Origin: Ahaetulla prasina | Taxonomy: Eukaryota; Chordata; Lepidosauria; Squamata; Colubridae | Length of the DNA: 64,000 nt | Direction: 5' to 3' | NCBI RefSeq assembly: GCF_028640845.1 | Contig: NC_080540.1 | Coordinates: 155,751,920 to 155,815,919 of the forward strand | Translations under genes and position numbers: made by a program | Notes under the pieces: generated by a model | The model's input: the letters and a program-made list of their open reading frames with translations, nothing else | What the model was told of the DNA's origin: nothing | Database searches by the model: none | In this document: one piece after another, positions 1-10,428 of the stretch | How positions within the stretch are numbered: position 1 is the first letter of the stretch | Layout: each line of letters begins with the position of its first letter

Positions 1-284
1 TAAAGCTACCCCAGTTCAGTCAAGAGAAAGAATGTGGAATATCCCTCTGGAGCTCTTCTCAAAGGTTTGCAGCATGAGGCGGCTGCGCTCAGCACGTTTC
101 CCCCTTTTCGACTTTTAGCTTTCTTCTTTAGCACCGGAGCACCGGTTGCTCAAAATCCCCACATCTTTGCAAGGGTACCCGAAATTAACCTGGCTGTCTG
201 TCGCCTTCATCACCAGCAGAAGAGTGAAGAGAAGATATTTACTTTTAAAGGAGTGGACGGAGGGAAATGGAAAGACAAGGCTCA
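1..284. other. Upstream flank, nothing recognised
   Basis: No motif, repeat or coding signal was recognised. The long open frame crossing this stretch continues through a transposon insertion and the pyrimidine array, so I treat it as chance. Confidence 0.5.
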
Positions 285-580
285 AGAAGTCTGTAGAGAT
301 TCTCAGTCATCCAGGTCGGAGGGTCTCCAACCTTGGCCACTTTACGACTGGTGGACTTCAACTGCCAGAATTCCTCAGCCAAACGCATGGACCCTGATCC
401 AGGTCATGGTTGTCCCAAAGGTGCGTTTTTTTTTCTTTCAGGAGGCAACTGGCGTTTCTTGTTTTTGTTGTTGTTGTTTTTTTGAAGACATTTCGCTTCT
501 CATCCAAGAAGCTTCTTCAGTTCTGAGGAAAGTCCAGTTGCCTCCTGAAAAACAAAAAAAACGCACCTTTGGGACAAGGC
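285..580. mobile_element. Palindromic interspersed repeat, family P1
   Basis: The outer parts read as a dispersed repeat also found at 22803-22960 and 24690-24905. Shared words are GATTCTCAGTCATCCAGG, GAGGCAACTGG, TTCTCATCCAAGAAGCTTC and CCAGTTGCCTCCTGAAAAA. The GAGGCAACTGG and CCAGTTGCCTC words lie in opposite orientation around a short centre, which makes the element foldable. Codons for a SETSSK-like C-terminal tail are visible, so it may derive from the 3' end of a retroelement, but I cannot name the class. It is interrupted by a hAT MITE. Confidence 0.6.
317..396. mobile_element. hAT-type MITE, family H1, nested
   Basis: An 80-bp degraded copy of the GGTCTCCAACCTTGG family. It is flanked by a perfect 8-bp direct repeat, atccaggt, at 309-316 and 397-404. 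The host repeat reads continuously if the element and one duplication are removed, which fixes the insertion order. The TIR ends are decayed (CGGAGGG and GGACCCTG). Confidence 0.75.
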
Positions 581-869
581 TCAAAGAAGTACAGAAGCGA
601 GCCACGTTGGGGAACATCTCTCCCTTGAGATTCGGCAGGGTCGTGGATTGGAACCGAGGGGGCGCCGTCATCGATGGACACGAGGGAATGGAGCAAGGCG
701 TGGCTGGGGTTGCAGGGGACAACACGGGTCGAGCCCATAAAGCCATTGCACGAAAGTTGAGAAAGCGGGCTCTGGAACCGCGCGTCTTTTCCGGAACCCC
801 GAGCCTTCCTTCGCTTACGAGCCTTCGCTTCACATTTCCGTCCCTTGAAGCTTTCTGCTCCGCCGCTCC

Positions 870-1550
870 CCCCACCCCTTTCTTTCTTTTCTTTTCTTTT
901 TTGGCTCTTCCTATGAAACTCTTTTCTTTCCTCCTCATCCTCCTCTCTTTTAATCCCCCCTCCTTTTTGTTTTTTTTTTGGTCCTTCCTATGACACTCTT
1001 CTTTCCTTCTCTTTTAACACCCCCCTTTTTTTCTTTTTCTTTTTTCTTTTGGTTCTTCCTATGACGCTCTTTTCTTTCCTCCTCATCCTCCTCTCTTTTA
1101 ATTCCCCCTCCTTTTTTTTGGTCCTTCCTATGACACTCTTTTCTTTCCTTCTCTTTTAACACCCCTTTTTCTTTTCTTTTCTTTGGTTCTTCCTATGACG
1201 CTCTTTTCTTTCCTCCTCATCCTCCTCTTTTAATCCTCCTTTTTTTTTTGGTCCTTCCTATGACACTCTTTTCTTTCCTTCTCTTTTAACACCCCCCTTT
1301 TTTTCTTTTTCTTTTTTCTTTTGGTTCTTCCTATGACGCTCTTTTCTTTCCTCCTCATCCTCCTCTCTTTTAATCCCCCCTCCTTTTTTTTTTTTTTGGT
1401 CCTTCCTATGACACTCCTTTCTTTCCTTCTCTTTTAACACCCCCCCTTTTTTTCTTTTTCTTTTTTCTTTTGGTTCTTCCTATGACACTCTTTTCTTTCC
1501 TCCTCTTCCTCCTCTCTTTTAACACCGCCCCCACCCCCGGTTGTGTTTTT
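870..1550. repeat. Pyrimidine-strand minisatellite, nine units
   Basis: Nine units of about 65-77 bp begin with a ggNtcttcctatga core near 903, 980, 1051, 1120, 1185, 1250, 1323, 1399 and 1472. Most units alternate between type A (core ...atgacgct, then cctcatcctcctc) and type B (core ...atgacactc, then ttaacacccc), so the higher-order period is about 140 bp. The + strand is almost pure C/T. Long purine ORFs on the opposite strand are by-products of base composition. The array ends about 35 bp before the first MEF2 site of NR4A1. Confidence 0.9.
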
Positions 1551-1583
1551 TTTTTTTCTTCAATCCTTGCTTAGGAAAAGGCT

Positions 1584-1593
1584 CTATTTTTAG
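1584..1593 (+). promoter_or_regulatory. MEF2 site 1 of NR4A1 promoter
   Basis: CTATTTTTAG is a perfect match to the MEF2 consensus CTA(A/T)4TAG. The mammalian Nur77 promoter is known to carry a pair of MEF2/RSRF sites that give calcium-dependent induction in T cells, and the pair here has the same layout. Confidence 0.8.
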
Positions 1594-1627
1594 CCGGGAA
1601 GGAGTGTGTGTGGGGGGGTAGCTCGTT

Positions 1628-1637
1628 CTATTTTTAG
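1628..1637 (+). promoter_or_regulatory. MEF2 site 2 of NR4A1 promoter
   Basis: A second identical CTATTTTTAG, 44 bp after the first. That is about four helical turns, which would put both sites on the same face of the DNA. Confidence 0.8.
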
Positions 1638-1656
1638 ATCAAACAATTCTAAGGCG

Positions 1657-1830
1657 TGCGTCAATGGAACCCCGTGTGCGTCACCCGCGCAGACATTCCG
1701 ATCCCGCCCCTCGCTCCGAGGGCGCCGGAACATTCCGCCCCTTTTTGCCTTGTATGGCGAAGGCTGCAGCCGGGCTCGTGCGTCAGAGGATCCCCCCTCC
1801 TTCTCTGCCCAGCCCTTCGCCTCTGCGTCA
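1657..1830 (+). promoter_or_regulatory. Four TGCGTCA AP-1/CRE-like elements
   Basis: The heptamer TGCGTCA occurs four times on the same strand, at 1657-1663, 1677-1683, 1779-1785 and 1824-1830. The nur77 promoter of mammals has four such AP-1-like (NAP) elements used by JunD/CREB-type factors in immediate-early induction. Four copies within 174 bp next to the MEF2 pair make orthology of the promoter very likely. Confidence 0.85.
1725..1757 (+). promoter_or_regulatory. ETS motif plus CArG-like (SRE) box
   Basis: CCGGAA (1725-1730) lies 17 bp before CCTTGTATGG (1748-1757). The latter fits the CArG consensus CC(A/T)6GG with one G inside the A/T core. An ETS site beside a CArG box is the usual layout of a serum response element bound by SRF and a ternary complex factor, which fits an immediate-early gene. 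The assignment is by motif only. Confidence 0.6.
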
Positions 1831-1838
1831 CAGAGAGC

Positions 1839-1844
1839 TTAAGA
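1839..1844 (+). promoter_or_regulatory. TATA-like element of NR4A1
   Basis: TTAAGA lies 9 bp after the last TGCGTCA, at the position expected for a weak TATA box. A start of transcription about 30 bp downstream (near 1870) is inferred from this spacing. Confidence 0.45.
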
Positions 1845-1992
1845 GAATCTCCTGGCCACGGGCTGGTGAGCCCCAGTGGCTTAGTCGGCGTCTAGACTGG
1901 AGGCAGCTCGCTCCGGCGCGGGCTCGCTCGCTCGCTCTTATCTCCAGCTTTGATCTGCGCGGCGGCGGCAGCGAGAATCGGCGCTTTCCCCG

Positions 1993-2013
1993 ATGCGCTT
2001 TGGGTTTTCTTAA
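1993..2013 (+). other. uORF of 6 codons in exon 1
   Basis: ATG CGC ... TCT TAA, inside the proposed 5' UTR. The start context is weak to moderate (ccgATGC). It could lower translation of the main frame if the exon model is right. Confidence 0.35.
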
Positions 2014-2044
2014 AACATTATTCTCCGACTTTCCCAACGGCTTC

Positions 2045-2074
2045 ATGTGCAAGAGTGAAAGAGACCGCAGCTAG
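2045..2074 (+). other. uORF of 9 codons in exon 1
   Basis: ATG TGC AAG ... AGC TAG, wholly within the proposed first exon and 18 bp before its donor. It is separate from, and does not overlap, the other short uORF. Confidence 0.35.
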
Positions 2075-2092
2075 GTTTTTCAGCTCCGTTGG

Positions 2093-5000
2093 GTATGTGT
2101 GGATTTCTTCTTAATTTTCCCCTCCCCCTTTTTGTGTTCCCCCCCTCCCCCCGTCTGCTTTTTCGTAAAAGTGCAGGCGCGCTTCGTGACTTTTAAGAAG
2201 GGTGTTGTGTTGTTTTGGGGGGGGGGGTTTGGTCGTTGACTGGTTTGCAGGACGAGGGATGCTTTTTTTTTTTTTTTAAATCGGGTCGGGAGATTAAAAA
2301 AAGAAAAGAAGTTTGGGGGATCGGAAGGGATCTTCTTGCGGGTTGAAAAGTTAGGGAGGCGCGAGGATCGCGGGCGAGGAGGCGAAGTTAGAGGTGAGGT
2401 TGCGTTTTATTCTGGGATGGGCTGCAAAATGAAAAAAAAAAGTGTAAATAGCGAGGAGGGTCGTTCTACCTAACAACAGCAAATCCTTGCCAAGTGAAGA
2501 AGTCTTGGATGTGCAACGAAGTCTATTTGCAAGAGCAAATAGACTTAGAGTAGAGTTTATCCGTGAAGAGTGAATCTTAAAGACCGGCGGTGGCTTCTGT
2601 TACTTGTTCGTACTTTTAACTGTATGAACTGCAGCGTGATTTTCCAAATCGGCGGGTTTTGATTTGCAGATCTTAGAAAGTTACTAGAACTGCCATATGT
2701 CATCTGCCTGGCTCTTCCTATGTAGTATGGGACAACTTGGACGCATCTGTTAAGGTATACAGAATGCAGAATCGGTTAAGGTATACAGAATGCAAAATCG
2801 TGAACCACTGGACTAATCCTACAAGGGCAGGCTTTTTCTCCTTAAAAAAGAGGTATTTGTACTTCCGAAGCTTGAATTGCAAGAGGATCTGGCTGGGGGC
2901 TTGGCTGATGGCAACTATAATGGTGCACTTGTTTCCAAAAGCAGTTTTCAAAGTCTACATTTGCATTTTAAAGGACAAAATTGCTGCCATCTGAGCTTGT
3001 GGGAGCCCTGGCAGATGTGTACCAGTGACTGGATGCATTTTGCCATTTTTATGTCCTGTGACCTTGATTGTGATGTCAGTGTAGGATGGGCACCTCACTT
3101 GGGCAAAAGTGAAGTTGTCTCTTTTAGAGGAAAAATTGTGATATTAAGACGTGAAGCGATCTGATGCTTGATCAGGAAAGTAATACCGTCCAGCTAGTGC
3201 TTGCGTCCAGGTGCCTCGTCATAAGGCCTGGTGATTGTACCATGTTTTGGAAACAAACAGGTCAGACTCTTAACTTCTTAGAGATCGGAAGATGTTTTAT
3301 TACTTCATCAGGATGAATATATCAATTCTGCCCATATCAAATTGAGAAAAGAACTTTAAATGTCTTTTCTCTGTTTGGAAGATCACTGTGGGAAAAGCTG
3401 TTTGTGTCAGGTTCGTATTCTCACTCTGCCTGCAGCTAGTCCTCTTATACTTGCATGTTTGTTTGTTTTTTGTTAATCTGAGGGTAATGTGCATTGTGGG
3501 TCAGTGTGCATATGCACATTTATGTTTTTCTTTCCTAGGTGCAGAAATTCCCCTCCATATTTTCAAAAAGTGGACACCGTTGAAAAAAATGTTTTCTAAT
3601 GTTCCCTCTCTCTCTCTCTCTTTCCCCCCCCCCTTTTCCTTTCCAAAGAGATGCTCTTTTTTTGTGAGTGTGCATATGCATGTTTGTGAGTCGATTTGCT
3701 GAGCAGCTTGGTACCATCACAGGTGTTGAAGGACATAAATCAGCAAAGCTCCTAGCCTGGTGCTTTCATGTGGCTTTGCAAGGGGGTGGAGGGCTTGCAG
3801 TTCCTGGCATGTTCAGAGCGACAGGTGCTGCATCAAGTTTGAGCACCTGGCAGCCTTTGCTGTGGCGGGCTCTCCCTGTTTCTAAGTCTGTGCGCCAGAC
3901 TTCAAAGGCTGAACAAGTCCACTTGCCACAGTCCTGTCTTTGTCCATTGTGAGCACCTCCTTTAGTGGTCTTGGTCACCCCAGAATCATTAAGTTAGACT
4001 GTAAGGGGTTTGAAAACCTTGACTGAGACCAGGAAGCTTCGAAGTATAAAATGGGTTGAATTCTAGAATAATCTCAGCAACTACACAGAGCAGTGTGGGG
4101 TAACCACAGCATTCCCAAAAGCTTGATTTGTTTTACATACTCTGCATATTTATCCAGCAATAAGAGCAGCTCTGTTTTAAGGGATTTCCTCTCCGGCGAA
4201 TCCGCCTAGGACAGAAACTTAGGTAGGAAGAGAACCAATTGCCTTCATTATGTCATCATTAAGACACCTTCTACCAAAGGAAAATTGCTAGTGTCAAAGC
4301 AGAAAGCGGGGAAACGTGAATTATTTTATTTTCCATGGTTTGATCACAGAAAGTGGGAAAATGCCAGCTGGGTTATTTCAGCTTTTAAAAAGCTTCTGTT
4401 TACACAAAAACAGCACTGGGGTTGGTCTCTTGGAATGAAGCCCACGCTTACCTCTTCCATTGATAGCTTTGAGTAGTGGTGATTATCTTTTCTGCAGATC
4501 AGACATCTTGACAGGTGCAGTTTTTCTCACTGCTGCCATTTATACAGTGTGGAGTGCTGCATCAATTGAATATCTTGATGTGGAACTGTTTAAAAGCATG
4601 GGAAGCCTGCAAAGCAGGAAAAGGGCCTGCGTAGACCAGGGAAGAGTTGGACATCTAATACCAGAATCCATTTGCCCTTGTTCAAATGCAGCTCAGCACA
4701 AGCAATGGATTCAGTCTTGGAACATTTGAGCCTGGAAGAAATAGCTTTCCACAAGAAAAGCTTCTTTTAGATAATTCCACCCATTGTCGAACTGACAATA
4801 ACAGTCTGTTCCTGTTGCATGTTTCCTTAAGCTGTTGAGTATTTCTTCTTGGAAACAGCGTGGTCATTTATGCTGAATGGTGCCAGCTCGGAATCTTTCT
4901 GTGGTTTTACGTTAGCACTGAATCCAGTTAGTTGCTGGGAAGTCGATCTGTCCCTGCTGTTCTGCAGCTCCTCAGCAGAGGGTGCTCTTGAGCAGTCTCT

Positions 5001-7548
5001 AAAGTCTAAACGCAGTCCCAACAAATTGGGAGGAAATTGTAGGGCTGCAACTGTAATGATGGGCTTCTGTGCTGTTCCCCTAAAGCAGCAATGGATGACT
5101 TGCTAACCTTCCCGTTCAGCTATCTCTCAGGATCCCTTGCTATTGACCAGGCTGTCTTGGGCTGATGGGAATTGTAGTTCAGCCATCTCTTGAAGACATA
5201 GATTTCCCATTCCAAAAGCAATCATCTCTCCCCTGATTGGTTTATAGCTGCCATTGTTCTAGAGAACTTAGCTGTTGGCTCTTAAGTGTTGGGAGGAATT
5301 GATCTATGAGGTTGAGATTTCAGCCGTTCTATTCCAGGGCTATCCAAAGGCAAGCAGTGCTTGGTCACTGGTCGCAAAGCCTTCCATCCTGCCGATTGCA
5401 GTGGGGATTCAGCCTTACTACCTTGAGTGCCTTTGTTTTTGTCTCAGCCTTTGAAGGTAAACGGAAGCTGTCAAATGATGGTGGGGATGGTGGGGGGGGA
5501 TGCAGGGCAGCAAAGTTCTGCAAACAATGCTGCTCTGCCTATCAGACAGGGGATAGTAGCACATCTGTTGCTGCATCTGTTTTACAGTGATTACAGGAGC
5601 CATTTGTGCGCTAAAACAACAAGGATCCCAAAGGGGCGGCTCGCAGGGTAAAGAGGTGAGTGTGTCGTTATAGCAACGCCGTGCCGTTTCCATTGGAAGA
5701 TAGTAGAGGACTGTGAGAGAAATACACAGAGGAGAAAGCGATGGCAACAGTGCCTGCAGGAAGAAGACACTTGTGCTTCCAACAATGTTCTTTGCTACAA
5801 AGGAGGTTAATTCCAGTTCTTCTCTCATGATTCCCTGGTGAGACTCTTGGTGGAAAAGACTCTTGGAGCTCCAGCCATAGAGTGCATCAGTGGAAATGTT
5901 TTTAGGCAGCTAGGCAGGCACCGAGAAAGAGAGAAACAGAAGCATCTTGAAATGCCTTTTCTGGTGAATCCCATTTAAAAATACTTTTATGGCCACAGTG
6001 GGAAAAACTACCAGTCCCGGAAGAGAACAGGTCATTCACCTGTTTTTGAGAAGAGGGTAGAAATATCTAGTAGTCTAGCTATTATTTGCCCAGGTAATTA
6101 TTGGGTGGATTCAGCCTTCTATTATAGGACTGTTCACCAGAAGTGTGTTGCCTGCCCTTCTGTTTGCTTCGAATGTCAAATCAGTACAGAAACCAGGCAG
6201 GGTTCAGAGAGGTATCCTTTCTTGCAAACGTTTGCATGTCCGGTAGGTCTTAGGGTAGAGGATTAAAAGCTATTCCATTGTGAAAAGAATTTCATTTTTT
6301 TTTATAGTGCCATATTCTTAGAGCAAGAATTCTTATTTTAATTGCTTGGTTTGATTTTTGCAAGCCGCAGAGTGCTGTGGAGAGTTGGATGGCATTCGGG
6401 TTTAATGGACGGTGGTGATGTGCATTTTTAGGACAATAGCAAAAGTGGGGGAAATGAGACCTTCCATATGGAGACTCTTGGCAATAAAAAACAACAACCT
6501 GATGGAACAGCCGTGAACTTTCTCAGATTCCACCTCAATTAACTCAATTTCATTGTGTGCTTTCAGAGCGTAATGTATTTCCACTATTGATTTCTCAGTC
6601 CATGGGTGGGCCAAGGCTGCGTTTCAGCCCTTTTGTCTCTGCTCTTACTTTTGTGTATGTGTGTGTGTGTATAATGTATTCATGCCTTCAGGTCGAAGGG
6701 GAAAGTAAGTATTATCAGTCAAGCCATTTTCTTTTAATTCTGATTTACAAGTGCTGTCCTTTTTTCCCCTCTCTACAGGAGCTGGTAGACTAAATATCAC
6801 TGTGTCATTGTTGTATAGTTAGATTTAGCATGGAGGCTTTAAAAAGGCAATGGGGGAGGGGAGGGTTCAAATTAGAACAGTATCGCAAAGAACTAAATGT
6901 CCAGACTGGAATAAAAGACTTCATGATTTCTGTTTTAAAAGAAAAAGACTTGACTTTTAAAAAACTTGCAAACTAAGGACTAATAATAACATGAGAGGTA
7001 TCGCACCGAGCTTTGTGCTAAAAGGCCCACGGTTGATCCTTCCTATTTGCTAAATATCTGCTGTCCAATCAGCCCTTGTGTTCAGTGGTGCTAGCAGCAA
7101 TACCTAAGATTAGGATTACAACCCCTGTAATGGAGCTCCCTAGACTAGTCCTGCATTACCTAGGGAGATGCAGCTCTCCATTTGCAGACGTCAGAACTTC
7201 CTCTGGGGAGGGTAGGCTAATAAATCCTGTGTTAGGAGGAGCCCTGGGTATCACCTGTTGCTACATTGGAACAAATCATAACAAGCCTTAACAATTGGAT
7301 ATCCAAGTTCTATTTTAAGAATGCAGAATAACAAGATCAGATAGCGTCAGTGGGTGTGCAGAAGGGTTATGAGGTTCCAAAGACGCGCGGACAAGATCTT
7401 TTCTTTTAAAGGAGGGAAGTTGAGCAGAATTGGCCAGTTTAGGCTGTAAATGCAAACCTTGTCTCAGATGAAAACTCAGCAAGGGACTCAAATCACCTAG
7501 CTGTTGGGAATTGTAGTCCCTCTGCCACTTTCTCTTTGGGAGCTTAGG
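2093..7548 (+). other. NR4A1 intron 1, 5' part
   Basis: No coding signal. The first 250 bp carry T and G homopolymer runs, including 11 G at 2217-2227. A 25-bp direct duplication (ttaaggtatacagaatgc core) lies at 2751-2799. CT-rich (3602-3640) and TG-rich (6650-6672) tracts are present. GTTATAGCAAC near 5670 resembles an RFX half-site. The rest looks like unique intron with worn repeats. Confidence 0.5.
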
Positions 7549-7835
7549 CAGTGGTGGGATCCTGCTGGTTTAACAACTGTTTCGGTGATTGCGCGCTTCG
7601 TGTGCGTAGACAGCTTTACGAAAATTTACCTTCTGCGCTACTGCTGGGGAGTAGCACAGCTGTGGCACATCAATCCGCTCTTCTGTGCGAATCAGCTGAG
7701 AAGATATAGAATATAGCTGTAAAGCCCAGGGGCAGGTGGGCAGGTAGGTCCACCTGATCATTGGAGCAAACCAGTTCACACCCAGCTGATTGTCAGAGTT
7801 ACCGGTTCACCCGAACCGGTCTGAACCGGTAGAAT
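7549..7835. mobile_element. hAT-type MITE, family H2, worn
   Basis: Starts with CAGTGGTGGGAT and ends in copies of the gaaccggt motif (ccgaaccggtctgaaccggt). This is the family found more intact at 10868, 13558, 34909, 48919, 49377 and 58188. The right terminal repeat has decayed, so the end is approximate. Confidence 0.6.
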
Positions 7836-8064
7836 ATCCTAGGGTAGGATATTGATTCACATAATGAACTCTTGCTAAAATTTGGGGACAAATTAACTGG
7901 GAAAAACCTTAATAGGAATCACATTCATGTAAAAAGGGTATCAACAATAATTTTTCAAAATCTCTTTTTGGTGCATGACAGTTTGTTTGACAGTTTGTTT
8001 AACGGGCTCAAAGTTACAATGGGCTTGGAAAAAGTGATATATGTTCCTATCCTCATTGTTCCTA

Positions 8065-8345
8065 TACCACCTCTCGGGTATTGCAATTGATCACAATTTG
8101 GTTGCTTGGAAATTGGCTTGCATTTATAATGGCTGAAGCATCTTGTCATCAGGTAATTATCATTTACAATCTTCCAAGCTGACTTCCGTCAAGCAAAGTC
8201 AATTGGGGAAGTGGGATTTGCTTAACGGCTACATTAAAAATGGTTGTAAAATCAGGTTCAGTCACATGATGATTTGCTTAATGACTGCATTGCTTAGAGG
8301 CCAAAATTCCAGTCCCAATTGTGGTCATAAGTCAAAAACTACAGA
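8065..8345. mobile_element. Tigger-like MITE, family T1, diverged
   Basis: The words aagcaaagtcaattggggaag, gcttaatgactgcattgc and caattgtggtcataagtc match the interior and right end of the copies at 9491 and 15352. The left end is decayed and no TA duplication can be fixed. Confidence 0.55.
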
Positions 8346-9490
8346 TAACCACTTCTTGGGTGATGCCGTTCTTACCCATCCAAATCCCAGGTTGTCATTT
8401 TTGATCAATTTTAATTAGCAGAGTGAGGATTATTTCCAAGTAAAGATTTGCATGCCGAGCTACTCAAAAGGAGCTCCTGTCCCTCCGAGAAACAGGTGAT
8501 AGCTTTATTTCAAAGGTGCAGTGTTAAAATCACTTGGAATTCTCTATGTCTCAACCTCCCGTAATTCTTTCCTCTGTTAAAGCAGCTTTTGGTAACAGAC
8601 CCTGACCAATTTTCATTTTGCCACAAGGGTTGCTGCTACAGACTTGACTTCCATCTCGGCTAATGCTTCCAGTTATAATTTCTCTTTTGGAAAGTGCCAT
8701 TCTCAAAGATACTATAAAGCTCTCAGATTCTGTTTTCCCAGCAGTTTCTGTTTTCTTGTCAGAGGCTGCTGACATTTAGATGGATCTCTTTCAAAGAAAG
8801 GACTACAATAAGATAGAAGTGGGATGATCGAGCAGGATAACAACATGATCAAAACCTCTTTTTTTGCAGTAGTTTTCCTCTGTAGTGCTGGCCAGAAGCT
8901 ACATATGGCATTTCCCTTTTTGTTGTTGTTGGTAACTGCACTAATTGTGATGCAGGTGAGAAGAGAATTGTTGTTTCTAGGATTGGGCATTTTGTACAGG
9001 ATATTGAGATTGAGATTGGGAAGATAAGAGAAAAACATAATTTGGGGACAGGATACATTTTCTTTGCTCCTTGGTTCATCAACCTGAGGTTCAAGTGTTC
9101 AAAACCACTAGAGAAAGGCCTGACCTGTAACTTGAGTCGAAACTAAATTCTACCTTGTTTTTATATGTCAAGTTGTTTGGGATATTGATGGTTCCAAGTT
9201 TGTAAACTTAAGACGGAATAAATAGCGACAGTAGAAATTTCAAAATCAATCTTTAACAAGCTATGGGAATCCCAGGCACTGCAGGAAAACAAGAACAATT
9301 AAGGACTTTGATCAGGTGTTAAGATCTTGGCAGCCTTGTCATTTAAAGTTTGAAGCTGTTTAGGTAAACAGATGGTTACCTCAGTCCTTTAACTTTCATA
9401 AGGAAATTCTTGAAATATGCTAGGTTTTTTGTTTTTTTTAAAACCTAGAACACATTCATAGAATGTTTGCCTATTTCTTTCAGGATACTA

Positions 9491-9878
9491 CAGGTAACCC
9501 TTGACTTATGACCACAATTGAGCCCAAAATTTGTGTTGTTAAGTGAGACATTCGTTAAATGAGTTTTGCTTACTCATTTTATGACCTTTCTTGCCACAGT
9601 TGTTAAGGGAATCACTGCAGTTAAGTTAGTAACCGGGTTGTTAAGGGACTCTGGCTTCCCTATTGATTTTGCTTGTCGAAAGGTTGCAAAAGGTCACATG
9701 ACCTTGGGACACTGCAGCGGTCATGAATCACATCCCAAGCATCTGAAATTTGATTGTGTGACCATGGGGATGCTGCAACGGTCATAAGTGTGAAAAATGG
9801 TCATACATCCCTTTTTTTCAGTGCCTCTGTAACTTTGAACGGTCCCTAAATGAACTGTTGTAAGACAAGGACTACCTG
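9491..9878. mobile_element. Tigger-like MITE, family T1, with two NBREs
   Basis: A 388-bp element with terminal inverted repeats CAGGTAACC... and ...GGACTACCTG, flanked by TA at 9489-9490 and 9879-9880. A TA target duplication and CAGG ends fit a nonautonomous Tc1/mariner (pogo/Tigger-like) transposon. It carries two exact AAAGGTCA octamers, one at 9689-9696 and one on the opposite strand at 9582-9589. The first is also half of an inverted AGGTCA pair (AGGTCACATGACCT). Confidence 0.75.
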
Positions 9879-10025
9879 TATTGGCTTAATGGTTTAGTTC
9901 TTATCTCCCACATTGAGAGAGAACCCAGTATAAAATTCAGGGGCTCCTGGCCCTTCTGTGTTCATTTTGCATTTCTTACTCGTTTCCTTTTTTCCCCTCA
10001 TGAAAACACTTGATCGTGTGCAATG

Positions 10026-10094
10026 ATTATTATTCTCTGAAATGACATTATTATTATTATTCATTATTATCATTATTCTCTGAAATGACATTAA
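10026..10094. repeat. Direct duplication with ATT microsatellite
   Basis: Two copies of a 22-bp word containing ttattctctgaaatgaca are separated by an (ATT)n tract. This suggests slippage within an A/T-rich microsatellite. Confidence 0.6.
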
Positions 10095-10322
10095 CGAAGG
10101 AGATGGGATAACTATATTGAGCATCTGCAAATTTACAGCTGGGTTTGTATCATAATGCCTCATTATTGTTTTAGCAGAATGGCTTTTTTGGACGCACAAA
10201 GGTTTACCTTTACATTTCTCCCTTGTGTTGGCAGAAATATTTTTAATTTCAGACAAACCCATAGGAATCTTTTCTGCGGAGTAGTTGTGGGGCTTTTCAT
10301 GGCGTACCTTGTATCGCGTAGG

Positions 10323-10428
10323 CAGCGGTCTCCAACCTTGGTAACTTTAAGACTTGTGGACTTCAACTCCCAGAATTCTGGGAGTTGAAGTCCACAAGTC
10401 TTAAAGTTGCCAAGGTTGGAGACCCCTG
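10323..10428. mobile_element. hAT-type palindromic MITE, family H1
   Basis: A near-perfect 106-bp hairpin. The left arm CAGCGGTCTCCAACCTTGG...CTCCCAGAATT is answered by AATTCTGGGAG...CCAAGGTTGGAGACCCCTG. The flanks (cgcgtagg and gcctagga) resemble an 8-bp duplication with TA at its centre but are imperfect. The element has no room for a gene. Confidence 0.8.

Larger units (their letters stand above)
1870..2092 (+). other. NR4A1: NR4A1 exon 1, noncoding (5' UTR)
   Basis: GC-rich sequence following the promoter. It would end at a donor reading TTGG|GTATGT (GT at 2093-2094). NR4A1 of other vertebrates has a noncoding first exon and an ATG two bases into exon 2, which is exactly what the acceptor at 11424-11425 gives. 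The 5' end is estimated from the TATA-like element, and the donor is the best match in the region but is not proven. Confidence 0.5.

Noticed and set aside
34..993. 319-codon + strand ORF at the window start
   Set aside because: It runs through a P1 repeat, an inserted MITE and the pyrimidine array, has homopolymer-rich composition and no recognisable domain. Repeats account for its length.
950..1440. Lys/Glu/Arg-rich minus-strand ORFs
   Set aside because: They are the purine strand of the minisatellite; the repeat, not selection, keeps the frames open.
5418..5828. 136-codon minus-strand ORF
   Set aside because: No domain, no splice or start context, and it overlaps plus-strand ORFs of similar quality in NR4A1 intron 1.
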